DNA of 63,184 nt from Erythrobacteraceae bacterium (GCA_002706445.1 PALE01000074.1:1-63184), one strand, 5' to 3'. Positions 52,575-61,206 are shown, counted from the stretch's first letter. Translations and numbers: made by a program. The notes: generated by a model not told the origin, from the letters alone.

Positions 52575-53263
52575 ACAGTCTTGCCTGCGCCAGTTGTCCC
52601 GTCCGCGATAGCGCCGCTTGTGCAGTCCTGAGCGAAGCGGAGCGTGACGCGCTCGCGGCTGCGGGCCGTACACGGGTGCTGAAGCGCGGTGAAATGCTGT
52701 TTGCAGCCGGAGACGACGAAGCCGCCTGCGCCACGCTCATCAGCGGCGCGCTCAAGGTGTCGGCCATCGACCGCGAAGGCACCGAACAGATCCTCAGCCT
52801 TGTCCACCCCTCAGGCTTCATCGGCGAACTGTTCACGCCTTTCGCGCATCACGATGTCGTCGCGCTGACCGAAAGCCGCCTGTGCACATTCTCGCGCGTC
52901 GATATCGAGCGGGCGATCGAAGACTACCCCGCGCTCTCTCGCGCCTTGCTGCGGCGTAGTCAGGAAGACCTGCTGGCCACCCGCAATCTTCTGGAAATGA
53001 CCGCCCACGCGAGCGCCGAAGCGCGGCTGGCGGCCTTGCTGCATGATTTCGCAGTCGCTGCGAGCGATTCCTCCTGTCACCTCGCCAGCGAATTCGAGCT
53101 ACCGCTCACACGCGGAGAGATCGCCAATATGCTCGGTCTCACCATCGAAACCGTATCGCGCAAATTTGGCGAGCTTGAGGAAATCGGCGCGATCAAGCGC
53201 AAAGGAAAACGCGGGATCGAACTGGTCAATCCCGCGCTTCTGCACGAACTGTCGGGGCGCTAG
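52571..53263 (+). CDS. fnr: Oxygen-responsive Crp/Fnr-family regulator
   Basis: 230 aa. The N-terminus has C6, C9 and C17 (C-x2-C-x7-C) and a fourth Cys at 105 in ESRLCTF, the set that binds the oxygen-labile 4Fe-4S cluster in FnrL-type proteins. A cyclic-nucleotide-binding fold (about 25-120) precedes the dimer helix. The HTH LTRGEIANMLGLTIETVSRKFGEL carries a recognition helix like that of FNR (IETVSR), which should read TTGAT-N4-ATCAA. A perfect such site lies 0.5 kb away, upstream of the convergent neighbour. It overlaps the lipoprotein gene by 4 nt. Confidence 0.92.
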   Translation: MNSLACASCPVRDSAACAVLSEAERDALAAAGRTRVLKRGEMLFAAGDDEAACATLISGALKVSAIDREGTEQILSLVHPSGFIGELFTPFAHHDVVALTESRLCTFSRVDIERAIEDYPALSRALLRRSQEDLLATRNLLEMTAHASAEARLAALLHDFAVAASDSSCHLASEFELPLTRGEIANMLGLTIETVSRKFGELEEIGAIKRKGKRGIELVNPALLHELSGR

Positions 53264-53289
53264 CTCGTCAGCCAACGCCCCTGCTGCAA

Positions 53290-53724
53290 TCAGGAAACCA
53301 CTGCGGCAACAATCGCTGCGGTGATGCCCCAGATCACGACCAGAACGGGCAGGATCAGCACCTGAATGGTCGCATCGCGCGGGCGCAGACGGCCGGTGTT
53401 GGTTATGATGCCCTTGCGAGCGAACTCGTCGCCGGTCAGCGGCTTGCTGGCGTTGTCGCGCAGCCGTACCCAGATCGCCGGAACGCCGAAGCCTGCGATG
53501 ATCGAGACGGCAAAGATGATCATCGGGATGACAAGCACCGGATTGCCGAAGGCTGCGAACATCACACCGAGAAACGCGAGATAGCATCCGACGGTCGTGG
53601 CGAAGAGCCCGGTCGGCAATTCGAAATTGCGGTCGCTTTCGACCTGATGGCGCTTCGCAGCGACCGGCGCGTTCACAATACGGGCTTCGCCGCGGGCGAT
53701 GTGGTCTTGGACTAGCTTGCTCAT
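53290..53724 (-). CDS. Small membrane protein with FNR-type promoter, unknown
   Basis: 144 aa from ATG 53724 (AAGGAG 8 nt upstream). Three hydrophobic segments: LFATTVGCYLAFLGVMFAAF, PMIIFAVSIIAGFGVPAIW and QVLILPVLVVIWGITAAIVA. N-terminal and middle stretches are soluble. I do not recognise the family. It is convergent with the fnr gene, and a perfect FNR box sits 54 bp upstream of its start, so it is likely induced when oxygen is low. A role in respiration or membrane redox is inference. Confidence 0.8.
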   Translation of the reverse strand: MSKLVQDHIARGEARIVNAPVAAKRHQVESDRNFELPTGLFATTVGCYLAFLGVMFAAFGNPVLVIPMIIFAVSIIAGFGVPAIWVRLRDNASKPLTGDEFARKGIITNTGRLRPRDATIQVLILPVLVVIWGITAAIVAAVVS

Positions 53725-53749
53725 CGAATATCTCCTTTGCTTGAAAGGA

Positions 53750-53791
53750 GAGATAGGCCGACCCGCAAGCGCCAACCTTGATGCAGATCAA
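53750..53791 (-). promoter_or_regulatory. FNR-dependent class II promoter
   Basis: TTGATGCAGATCAA (53778-53791) is a perfect FNR box. On the minus strand TATCTC (53755-53750) fits the -10 box. If transcription starts near 53743 the FNR box centres at -41.5, the class II activating position. Confidence 0.8.
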
Positions 53792-53792
53792 A

Positions 53793-54248
53793 TCAGTGCG
53801 ATTTGTCTGCCCAGCGCGCCAGATCGCTATGATCTTCGGCTCGCGGTTCGATCCAGTGCCATTCTCCGGCCCGATTCTCGCGTTTCCAGAACCACGCGGC
53901 GCTTTTCAAGTGGTCCATACAGAAGTCGACCGCCTCGATCGCATCGCGCCGATGACGGGCCGCTGCGGAAACCAGTACGATATTCTCGCCGGGCTCCATC
54001 GCCCCGACCCGGTGGATCACGACCAGACCGTCGAGTGCGAATCGCGCTTCGGCGCTTGCTGCGAGCGCTTCCATGCCGGGCAAGGTCAGTGGCTCGTAAT
54101 GGCTGAGCTCAAGCGCCTCCACACCCTCTCCGCAGCGCACCTTGCCGACGAAACTTGCGATTCCGCCCGCGTCCGGCGTCGCCATGGCGAGCGCGTCTAT
54201 TTCTGCGTTGGGATCAAAGGGCTCTGCCACGAGGCGGATGTCGCGCAC
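53793..54248 (-). CDS. moaE: Molybdopterin synthase catalytic subunit MoaE
   Basis: 151 aa from a GTG start. MoaE with MoaD-thiocarboxylate converts precursor Z (cPMP) to molybdopterin. Conserved segments are GGIASFVGKVR near the N-terminus, LELSHYEPL, VVIHRVGAMEPGE and the active-site Lys segment DHLKSAAWFWKRE. It is the last gene of a folB-[SDR-like]-moaA-moaD-moaE cluster and lies 3 bp after moaD. Confidence 0.94.
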   Translation of the reverse strand: MRDIRLVAEPFDPNAEIDALAMATPDAGGIASFVGKVRCGEGVEALELSHYEPLTLPGMEALAASAEARFALDGLVVIHRVGAMEPGENIVLVSAAARHRRDAIEAVDFCMDHLKSAAWFWKRENRAGEWHWIEPRAEDHSDLARWADKSH

Positions 54249-54251
54249 CGC

Positions 54252-54494
54252 TCAGCCCCCGCTAACCGGCGGAAGCAAGGCTACCTCGTCTCCGTCGGCG
54301 GCATAGAGCGCGGCCTTGTCGATCAGCACCTTGCCTGAGAGCGCGACATGGATTCGCTCGCCCTTGAGCACATCCGCCAAATCCTCTCCGACGTTATCCA
54401 GCAGGCCCGACCAATCGAGCGGTGCGGCAACATCGCGCGACGCGCCGCCAGCCAGATCGCGCAGAGGACCGAGAAACAGGATTGTTACCGCCAC
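54252..54494 (-). CDS. moaD: Molybdopterin synthase sulfur carrier MoaD
   Basis: 80 aa, ubiquitin-like, with the essential C-terminal Gly-Gly (PPVSGG) that is adenylated and thiocarboxylated. It starts with GTG (VAVTILFLG), an internal position to moaA's end. It is encoded between moaA and moaE with only 4 and 3 bp of spacing. Confidence 0.92.
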   Translation of the reverse strand: MAVTILFLGPLRDLAGGASRDVAAPLDWSGLLDNVGEDLADVLKGERIHVALSGKVLIDKAALYAADGDEVALLPPVSGG

Positions 54495-54498
54495 GCCA

Positions 54499-55542
54499 TT
54501 ACCCTCCCGTCATCGACATGTGCCGTGCGAGTGCGGGGTCTGCGCCGCGGCGGTCCATGCGAAAATGATGCTGTTCTGGCTTGATGAGCATCGCCTGATC
54601 GAAAGCGCGCGCGAGTTCCTCCTGCGGCGCTTCGGAGCGCAGCGCGGCCCGCAGATCGACCCGCTCCCCTCCGCCGAGACAGGGGTAGAGCTGTCCCGTC
54701 GCGGTCACGCGGATACGGTTGCAGCCTTCGCAGAAATTGTCAGTGTGCGGCGTGATGAAGCCAAGTCTGCCGCCCGTCTCTGCGACATCGACATAACGCG
54801 CAGGGCCGCCGGTCCTGTGCGCGCTTTCGGTAAGCGTCCAACGTTGCGAGAGGGCTGAGCGCACCTGATCGAGCGGCAGGTATTGGTCGAGCCGCTCCTC
54901 CTCGACATCGCCCAAAGGCATAACCTCGATCAGCGTGACATCGTGGCCCTGTCCATGGGCCCAGGCGATCAGTGCGGGCAATTCGTCTTCATTGGTGTCC
55001 TTGAGTGCGACCGCGTTCAGCTTGACCTTGAGCCCCGCCGCCTTCGCCGCCGCAATTCCCTCTAGCACTTGCGGGAGCGCATCGCGGCGCGAAAGCTGCG
55101 CGAATGTCTCGCGGTCGATCGTGTCGAGCGAAACGTTCACCCGCCGCACCCCCGCCTTGGCGAGCGCATCGGCATGTTCCGCCAGCTGCGTGGCATTGGT
55201 GGTGAGCGTCAGTTCTTCCAGCCCGTCTCCGATCTTGCGCCCCAGCGCAGCGAACAGATCGACGATATCGCGTCGCACCAGTGGCTCGCCGCCGGTCACG
55301 CGGATTTTGGTCACTCCGCGAGCGATGAAACCGCAGGCGAGGTCGTAGAGTTCCTCGAGGCTCAGCACTTCGCGCTTGGGCAGAAAAGTCATGCGCTCGG
55401 GCATGCAATAGGTGCACCTGAGGTCGCAGCGGTCGGTCACCGACAGCCGCAGATAGGAAATCCGCCGAAGGAATGAGTCGACCAGCGGCGCGCCTTGGGC
55501 AGCCCCGATGTCGATCCTATCGCGTTGGCGAATATCACTCAT
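54499..55542 (-). CDS. moaA: GTP 3',8-cyclase MoaA
   Basis: 347 aa, a radical-SAM enzyme that makes cyclic pyranopterin precursor from GTP. The N-terminal cluster motif is CDLRCTYC (C-x3-C-x2-C), the C-terminal second cluster is CEGCNRIRVTATGQLYPC, and the protein ends MSMTGG (double glycine needed for activity). The ATG at 55542 overlaps the stop of the upstream SDR-like gene by 8 nt. Confidence 0.95.
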   Translation of the reverse strand: MSDIRQRDRIDIGAAQGAPLVDSFLRRISYLRLSVTDRCDLRCTYCMPERMTFLPKREVLSLEELYDLACGFIARGVTKIRVTGGEPLVRRDIVDLFAALGRKIGDGLEELTLTTNATQLAEHADALAKAGVRRVNVSLDTIDRETFAQLSRRDALPQVLEGIAAAKAAGLKVKLNAVALKDTNEDELPALIAWAHGQGHDVTLIEVMPLGDVEEERLDQYLPLDQVRSALSQRWTLTESAHRTGGPARYVDVAETGGRLGFITPHTDNFCEGCNRIRVTATGQLYPCLGGGERVDLRAALRSEAPQEELARAFDQAMLIKPEQHHFRMDRRGADPALARHMSMTGG

Positions 55543-55870
55543 GTGCTTGCAGATACTGCCCCGTCACTCCGGGCGCATCCTCCAGATATTCGAGCAACTC
55601 GTCAAAAGCGCGGGTTTTTGGCCCCGCAGCGACATTGACCCGCTTGGGAGCGTATTCGCGTGCCAGATCGGCTGCCAGTGCGCTGCGCCATGCGTCATGC
55701 TCGTGATTGGCGGGAGCGAGCGCGATGGTGAATGACTGGCACCGAGGCTCCTCAAGCGCCTTTCTTACAGGGTCGAGATGCCTGTCGAAAAACGCGCAAT
55801 GTGCATCCAGCGCTTTGCCGGGAAGATCGCCGAAGCCCCACTCGAAATGGCCTCGCTGCGTTTCCTTCAC
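55535..55870 (-). CDS. Short Rossmann/SDR-like protein of the fol-moa cluster
   Basis: 111 aa from GTG 55870, which overlaps the folB stop by 4 nt (GTGA). The stretch WRSALAADLAREYAPKRVNV followed by AAGP resembles the helix-strand before the C-terminal loop of short-chain dehydrogenases (ALA-AREYAPK-RVNVxAPG). The nucleotide-binding Gly-rich loop and Tyr-x3-Lys are absent, so it is a fragment or a reduced derivative with no catalytic capacity. The frame is intact and coupled on both sides, so it looks maintained. Confidence 0.65.
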   Translation of the reverse strand: MKETQRGHFEWGFGDLPGKALDAHCAFFDRHLDPVRKALEEPRCQSFTIALAPANHEHDAWRSALAADLAREYAPKRVNVAAGPKTRAFDELLEYLEDAPGVTGQYLQAHE

Positions 55871-56244
55871 AGCTTCGGCCGCTCGCGGTGCAGGGTAATG
55901 CCGATCTGCTCGCCCGCTTCGGCGATAGCGAGTTTGACGATCTTCACCGTCACCGCCTGCACCCGCTTGTCCTGCACGAACAGCGTGCCGCAAATATGGT
56001 CCGCGACCGCTTCGATCAGCTTGAAATGGACACCTTCGGGCAAGCCTTCGGAGGCGGCGAATTTGAGATCCATGTAGTTTTTGCTTTCCGATAGCGGCGT
56101 GTCGGGATCGTAGTGATCGGCCACGTCATAGCGGGCCTGCACCGTGATGCGGAGCGGCTGCGGCTTGCCGGTTTCCTCCGAGTAAATGCCGGTGAGGACA
56201 TTCACTTCAAGGTCGGCGACTTCGAGGATGAGCGAATCGGTCAT
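55867..56244 (-). CDS. folB: Dihydroneopterin aldolase FolB
   Basis: 125 aa. FolB cleaves dihydroneopterin to 6-hydroxymethyl-dihydropterin in folate synthesis. The family segments are DLEVNVLTGIYSEETGKPQP (active Glu), DPDTPLSESKNYMDLK and the HFKLIEAVADHIC helix. The start is ATG 56244. It heads the cluster with the moa genes, linking two pterin pathways. Confidence 0.9.
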   Translation of the reverse strand: MTDSLILEVADLEVNVLTGIYSEETGKPQPLRITVQARYDVADHYDPDTPLSESKNYMDLKFAASEGLPEGVHFKLIEAVADHICGTLFVQDKRVQAVTVKIVKLAIAEAGEQIGITLHRERPKL

Positions 56245-56259
56245 GGGTCTTGGCGTGTC

Positions 56260-57150
56260 CTAGCGGGGATTGCTCCACCTTGCGAAGATAGCGGTGGGAA
56301 GAAGGCGCCCGTCCGGCCCTTCTTCGCGCACTGCGAGATCGCCGTGTTCAACGACGCCGGGAAGATCCCGCAGCGCCTCGGCAAGCAAACCAGCAATCGC
56401 AAGGCTGCTCATGCGCACGGCATAGACGGTGAGAAACAGAAAGCGGCTGTCGGCATCGAGCAATTGCGCGCAATCGCCAATCAGGCCGGGTAGCCCCTCT
56501 TCGATCCGCCATGTTTCGTTTTTCGGACCACGCCCGAATTTGGGCGGATCGAGGATGATGCCGTCATAGCGCCTCTCGCGCCGAACCTCGCGCGCAGTGA
56601 ATTTCGCGGCGTCATCGACCAGCCAGCGGATCGGACGATCCTCCATACCTGAAAGCGCGGCATTCTCGCGCGCCTGCGCCACCGATTTCTTCGAGGCATC
56701 GACATGCGTCACACGGCCATATTCGCTGAGCGCCAGCGTGCCGAGGCCCGTGTAGCCGAACATATTGAGCGTTTCGGCGTCGGTCCGTCCTGCCAACTGC
56801 TCACCCATCCAGTCCCATACAGGGGCCATGTCGGGGAAGAATTGCAGGTGGCGGAACGGGGTCGGCAGCGCCGTAAAGCGAACGGCGTTCCAGCCTAGCT
56901 CCCAACCCTCTTCGGGCACGTCGTCGGCGAGATTCCAGCGCCCGCCGCCATCTTCATCCGAACCGGGAACGAATTCACCGCTTGCCGGCCAATCGGCCAG
57001 GCGCGGTTGCCACATGGCCTGCGGCTCCGGGCGGATGAAGGAATGGGGGCCGAAAGCCTCGTATTTGCGCCCCGCCCCGCTATCGAGCAGGCGGTACGCA
57101 TCCCAGCCTCGACATTCCATCAACTGTGGTTGCTGGACGAGTTCGGCCAT
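56260..57150 (-). CDS. Class I SAM-dependent methyltransferase (RlmI-like)
   Basis: 296 aa from ATG 57150; the longer frame upstream is the thrC region. Motifs: NMFGYTGLGTLALSEYG (motif I, SAM), YDGIILDPPKFGRGP (DPPK, motif IV) and ATAIFARWS at the end, which fits the RlmI-type RNA methyltransferase fold (m5C of 23S rRNA). The PUA domain of E. coli RlmI is replaced by a different N-terminal region (about 1-110), so target assignment is uncertain. The start overlaps the thrC stop by 1 nt. Confidence 0.88.
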   Translation of the reverse strand: MAELVQQPQLMECRGWDAYRLLDSGAGRKYEAFGPHSFIRPEPQAMWQPRLADWPASGEFVPGSDEDGGGRWNLADDVPEEGWELGWNAVRFTALPTPFRHLQFFPDMAPVWDWMGEQLAGRTDAETLNMFGYTGLGTLALSEYGRVTHVDASKKSVAQARENAALSGMEDRPIRWLVDDAAKFTAREVRRERRYDGIILDPPKFGRGPKNETWRIEEGLPGLIGDCAQLLDADSRFLFLTVYAVRMSSLAIAGLLAEALRDLPGVVEHGDLAVREEGPDGRLLPTAIFARWSNPR

Positions 57151-58556
57151 CAGTCGGCAGACGCCACCGCATTGGCGAGCACGAAATCGCGGGTCGACTC
57201 GTATTCGCCGCCAAGCTCGACCATGGCTTCCTCGCGTCCGAACAGATCGCCGACACGCGACGGCAACGACGGGCGTACGCCCACCGCCCTTTCGACTGCC
57301 TCGCGGAACTTCGCCGGGTGTGCGGTGCCAAGCGTGACGATGGGAGTTCCGGATGCGATCCCATCGGCATTGAGCGCAGCGTGGAGGCCAACGCCCGTGT
57401 GCGGGTCGATGACCTGATCGGCATTGCGATAGGCCCATTGCAGTGCTCGCGCAGTCTCGGTCTGGTCGGCGCGGGCACTGGTGAAGAGAGCTGCTGCGCC
57501 CTCGCGCTGGGCGTTCGTCAGCTGCATCGCCTTATTCACGTCAAAGCCGCGCATCTGCGCTGCCATGGCCGCCCCGTCACGCCCGCCGACATCGAACAGC
57601 AGCCGCTCGAAGTTCGAGCTGACCTGGATGTCCATCGACGGGGTGATCGTCGCAGTCGTCTCTCCGGTCGAATAATCGCCGTTGGTAAGAGCGCGATGAA
57701 GGATGTCGTTGACGTTGGTGGCAACGATCAGGCGCTCGATCGGCAGGCCCATTTGCGCGGCCACATAGCCTGCGAAAACATCGCCGAAATTGCCGGTGGG
57801 CACGCTGTAGGCGACCTTGCGGTCGGGCGCGCCGAGCTGGAGCGCAGAGTAGAAGTAATAGACCACCTGCGCCATCAGCCGCGCCCAGTTGATCGAATTG
57901 ACCGCGCCAAGGTTCAGCGTTTCACGCACGCTCTGGTCTGCGAACATCGTCTTCACATGGCGCTGCGCATCGTCAAAGCTGCCGTCGATGGCGAGATTGT
58001 GAACATTGGGAGCGCGCACCGTCGTCATCTGGCGCCGCTGCACCTCGCTCACCCGTCCATTGGGATGGAGCATGAAAATCTCGACCCGGTCGCGACCGGC
58101 GACCGCATTGATCGCAGCGGAGCCGGTATCACCGCTCGTCGCACCGACGATGGTGAGGCGCTTTTCGCGCCGCTCGAGGAAGGTTTCGAACAGGTGGCCG
58201 AGCATCTGCAGAGCCACGTCCTTGAACGCCAACGTGGGGCCGTGGAACAGTTCAAGCAGCCAGTGCGTTTCATTCAATTGGACCAGCGGCGTCACCGCAG
58301 CGTGGCCGAAATCGCCATACACTGCCTCGCACAGCGCCTCGAGCTCGTCGTCGGTCAGCGATCCTGCAACGAAGGGACGCATGATCTGCACGGCGAGCGC
58401 CGCATAGGATAGCCCGCGGAGCTCGCGGATCTCGGCTTCGGACAGGCGCGGCCATTCGCGCGGCAGGTAGAGACCACCATCGGTCGCAAGGCCCGCAAGC
58501 GTGGCCCCTTCGAAATCGAGCGCCGGTGCGCTGCCTCGTGTGGAGATGTATTCCAT
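57150..58556 (-). CDS. thrC: Threonine synthase
   Basis: 468 aa from ATG 58556. A PLP enzyme that converts O-phosphohomoserine to threonine. Typical segments are MEYISTRGSAP at the start, the PLP-Lys in PTLAFKDVALQMLG, and the phosphate-binding GATSGDTGSAA. Length is typical of the bacterial long form. It follows SURF1 in the same direction by 61 bp, an arrangement common in Sphingomonadales. Confidence 0.95.
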   Translation of the reverse strand: MEYISTRGSAPALDFEGATLAGLATDGGLYLPREWPRLSEAEIRELRGLSYAALAVQIMRPFVAGSLTDDELEALCEAVYGDFGHAAVTPLVQLNETHWLLELFHGPTLAFKDVALQMLGHLFETFLERREKRLTIVGATSGDTGSAAINAVAGRDRVEIFMLHPNGRVSEVQRRQMTTVRAPNVHNLAIDGSFDDAQRHVKTMFADQSVRETLNLGAVNSINWARLMAQVVYYFYSALQLGAPDRKVAYSVPTGNFGDVFAGYVAAQMGLPIERLIVATNVNDILHRALTNGDYSTGETTATITPSMDIQVSSNFERLLFDVGGRDGAAMAAQMRGFDVNKAMQLTNAQREGAAALFTSARADQTETARALQWAYRNADQVIDPHTGVGLHAALNADGIASGTPIVTLGTAHPAKFREAVERAVGVRPSLPSRVGDLFGREEAMVELGGEYESTRDFVLANAVASAD

Positions 58557-58617
58557 TGTGCGGCTGCGGTTAGCGGGCTGTGCGGCCTTGGGCAAGCAAG
58601 GTGCGCTATGGCGTCGC

Positions 58618-59178
58618 TTAATCGCGCTTTTGCAGACGCGCGCGAACCGCGAAGCCGTAAATCGCCAGCGCGGTCAGCGCGAAGAAGAACCACTGGAAAG
58701 CGTAAGCGATGTGGTTGTTCGGCAGGTCACCGGGATCGGGCTTGGCTAGAGGATAGAGATCAGCCACCGGAGGATCGGCCACCAGACGCGGTCCGGGGGC
58801 AATTATTCCGCTGACTGGGCCGCCTTCCCATTCGGGCGCGGTGAGATTCTGGCTGAAGCCAAGATCGACCTGGTACTTGGAACCTCCGCCTTCACAAGTG
58901 ACGCGCATTACCCAACCTTTGGCCCCGTTCGCCGCGGTCCCTGCAACCGGCTCGCTTGCGAGCACACGGTCACAGTCGACACTGCTGCGCCGGAACCAGA
59001 TTTCTTCGGCGTCACCGGATTGCGGGAAAGCCACCGATTCCTCTTCGTCGAGGCCCGCTTCGTATTGCGCAATCAACGCCGCCTTCTCGTCCGCACGGCC
59101 AAGTTGCCAAATCCCGAGCGCGACCATGGTTGCAGCTGCAGCGATGACAAAGATCGTCGGGATAATCGGGATGCGCAT
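58618..59178 (-). CDS. SURF1-family cytochrome oxidase assembly protein
   Basis: 186 aa, shorter than most SURF1 proteins (about 230). An N-terminal helix IFVIAAAATMVALGIWQLGRA and a C-terminal helix AYAFQWFFFALTALAIYGF, with a periplasmic loop between, give the family topology. The conserved end NNHIAYAFQWFFFA is intact. SURF1 helps insert heme a into subunit I. It follows the DUF983 gene by 2 bp. Confidence 0.9.
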   Translation of the reverse strand: MRIPIIPTIFVIAAAATMVALGIWQLGRADEKAALIAQYEAGLDEEESVAFPQSGDAEEIWFRRSSVDCDRVLASEPVAGTAANGAKGWVMRVTCEGGGSKYQVDLGFSQNLTAPEWEGGPVSGIIAPGPRLVADPPVADLYPLAKPDPGDLPNNHIAYAFQWFFFALTALAIYGFAVRARLQKRD

Positions 59179-59180
59179 GG

Positions 59181-59561
59181 CTATTCGCCTTTCTCGCGGA
59201 GCCGCTCGTAGCGGGCGTAAAGCAATGTCGTCTTGAACAGGCGCAGCGTACCAATCACCAGTGCCACCGTGACCGGAGCCCAAAAAGCCGCCTGTAGCCA
59301 CAAGGGCGGGCGATAGGCCGCTTCGACAGCGTAGGCGAGCATGATCAGGATCACCGCCACCAGCGCAGTCAGAAGCCCCGCAAACCGTCCGCCACGCTCA
59401 AGTGCGCCCAAGTCCAACTCGCAGTGCGAACAGGTCAGCGCCACACGCGCGGGCGCTTCGAAAAGGGTCCGCTCGCCGCATCGGGGACATAAACCCAAAA
59501 GGGCAGCCCGGACGATGCCGGACTGCCCTTTGGTTGTCTCAGGGCCTTGGCCCGAAGTCAT
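59181..59561 (-). CDS. DUF983 membrane protein with zinc ribbon
   Basis: 126 aa of the DUF983 family. A zinc ribbon (LCPRCG and TCSHC) precedes two membrane spans (about 62-82 and 90-110). Genes like this sit next to cytochrome oxidase genes in many alphaproteobacteria, but the role is not established. The start overlaps the ctaE stop by 1 nt. Confidence 0.88.
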   Translation of the reverse strand: MTSGQGPETTKGQSGIVRAALLGLCPRCGERTLFEAPARVALTCSHCELDLGALERGGRFAGLLTALVAVILIMLAYAVEAAYRPPLWLQAAFWAPVTVALVIGTLRLFKTTLLYARYERLREKGE

Positions 59562-60451
59562 CAGTGGTATTCAGCGCCCCAACCGCCCCAGATGTAGACG
59601 GCGATGAAGAGGAAAAGCCACACCACGTCAACGAAATGCCAGTACCACGCAGCCGCTTCGAAGCCGAAGTGCTGGCGCGGGGTGAAGTGGCCTTTGTAAG
59701 CGCGGAACAGACACACGGCGAGGAAGATCGTACCGATCAGCACGTGGAAGCCGTGGAAGCCGGTCGCCATGTAGAAGGCCGAGCTATAGGTGTTGCCGCC
59801 GAAGACGAACGGCGCGACGCTGTACTCGTAAGCCTGGATCGCGCTGAACAGAACGCCGAGAGCGACGGTCGCCCAAAGGCCCTGCTTGAGCCCTTCGCGG
59901 TCACCATGGATAAGCGCGTGGTGCGCCCAGGTTACCGTCGTGCCGGAGCACAGCAGGATCAGCGTGTTGAGCAGCGGAAGGCTGAACGGGTCGAGCACTT
60001 CCATACCTTCGGGAATGAACGCAGCAATCGCGCCTTCGGTGCCGAACAGGCTCGTCGTGGTGCCCGCCTCGTGATTGTATTCGAGCGCGGTCGGGAACAG
60101 AGCGAAGTCGAAGAAACTCCAGAACCATCCGACGAAGAACATCACTTCCGAGGCGATGAAAAGGATCATGCCGTAGCGCATGTGGAGCTGCACCACCGGA
60201 GTGTGGTCGCCGCGCTGTGCTTCGACAACGACGTTCTTGAACCACATGAAGAAGGTGGCGATCAGGCCCATGATGCCGAGACCGAGGATTGCCGGCCAGA
60301 AACCATACTGGGCAGGGTCGGTCTCGGTTGCCGGCACGTGGTGCATGTAAAACACCATGCCGGTGGTGAAGATCAGCGCCGAAGCCGCGCCGATCAGCGG
60401 CCACGGATCGGGGTCCAGAATGTGATAATCGTGGTTTACGTTGCCAGCCAT
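59561..60451 (-). CDS. ctaE: Cytochrome c oxidase subunit III
   Basis: 296 aa with seven membrane spans. Family signatures: FYMATGFHGFHVLIGTIFL, WAHHALIHGDREGLKQGL and the C-terminal YWHFVDVVWLFLFIAVYIW. Subunit III stabilises the oxidase and its oxygen path. It is encoded 18 bp after ctaG. Confidence 0.96.
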   Translation of the reverse strand: MAGNVNHDYHILDPDPWPLIGAASALIFTTGMVFYMHHVPATETDPAQYGFWPAILGLGIMGLIATFFMWFKNVVVEAQRGDHTPVVQLHMRYGMILFIASEVMFFVGWFWSFFDFALFPTALEYNHEAGTTTSLFGTEGAIAAFIPEGMEVLDPFSLPLLNTLILLCSGTTVTWAHHALIHGDREGLKQGLWATVALGVLFSAIQAYEYSVAPFVFGGNTYSSAFYMATGFHGFHVLIGTIFLAVCLFRAYKGHFTPRQHFGFEAAAWYWHFVDVVWLFLFIAVYIWGGWGAEYH

Positions 60452-60469
60452 GGTCTTCGTTCCAGTCCC

Positions 60470-61081
60470 TTAGGATGCGTCTTGCTGCGTGCGGTCAGGA
60501 GCACTCGATACGGGCTCTTTTGCGCGGTGAAAAGTGTAACTCAAGGTAATTTGTTCGATATCGCCGATAACCTCGTCATCAAGGATCGCGGGATCGACAT
60601 AATAGATCACCGGCATGACAACTTCTTGCCCCGGTTGCAGCGTCTGCTCGGTGAAGCAGAAACACTGGATCTTGTTGAAGTAGATACCCGCCTGCGCAGG
60701 CTCTACGTTGAAGGTCGCGGTGCCGGTGATCGGCACGCTGCTGTTGTTGCGGGCAACATAGGTTGCCATGTCGCGCTGCCCGATGCGCACTTCGTCCGTC
60801 GACTGCGAAGGCTTGAACGTCCATGGCATGTCACGCGCGGTCGAGGCGTCGAAACGGATCGATACCTCGCGCAGCGCCCCTGCGTTTGCCGCGGCGGTGG
60901 CATCCGCCTCGCTTGCTACCTGAGTTGTGCCGCCAAAGCCGGTGACGCGGCAGAAAAGATCGTAGAGCGGCACAGAGGCGTAGCCCAAGCCAAGCATCAG
61001 CAATGCACCGAGAAACGCGAGCGCGCCGGTCCGCGTATTCTTGCGGCTCGTTTCCGAATCGAGAGTTGCGGCGGTCATCAT
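60470..61081 (-). CDS. ctaG: Cytochrome c oxidase assembly protein CtaG (Cox11)
   Basis: 203 aa. A single N-terminal membrane span (ALAFLGALLMLGLGYASVPL) is followed by a periplasmic domain with the copper-binding motif CFCFTEQ and the conserved YDLFCRVTGFGG. CtaG delivers copper to the CuB site. It starts at ATG 61081, overlapping the stop of the CoxF ORF by 4 nt. Confidence 0.94.
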   Translation of the reverse strand: MMTAATLDSETSRKNTRTGALAFLGALLMLGLGYASVPLYDLFCRVTGFGGTTQVASEADATAAANAGALREVSIRFDASTARDMPWTFKPSQSTDEVRIGQRDMATYVARNNSSVPITGTATFNVEPAQAGIYFNKIQCFCFTEQTLQPGQEVVMPVIYYVDPAILDDEVIGDIEQITLSYTFHRAKEPVSSAPDRTQQDAS

Positions 61082-61206
61082 GCCGAACCGATCCGGACCA
61101 CGGTGATCGCGTAGAACAGGATCACGAAAAACAGCAACGTCCCGCCGACGACATAATTGCGCGCTCTGCGGCGGCGCTTGAACTCGGCTTCTTCTTCAGG
61201 CGTCAT
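61078..61206 (-). CDS. coxF: Small CoxF-like membrane protein (42 aa)
   Basis: An ORF of 42 codons starts at ATG 61206 (overlap with ctaB stop) and ends at 61078 (overlap with ctaG start), 4 nt on each side. The peptide begins [20 protein letters not shown], then one membrane span ([16 protein letters not shown]) and a short basic end. Basic-N-terminal single-span proteins in this slot between ctaB and ctaG are called CoxF in alphaproteobacteria; I assign the symbol by position and layout. Confidence 0.75.
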   Translation of the reverse strand: MTPEEEAEFKRRRRARNYVVGGTLLFFVILFYAITVVRIGSA

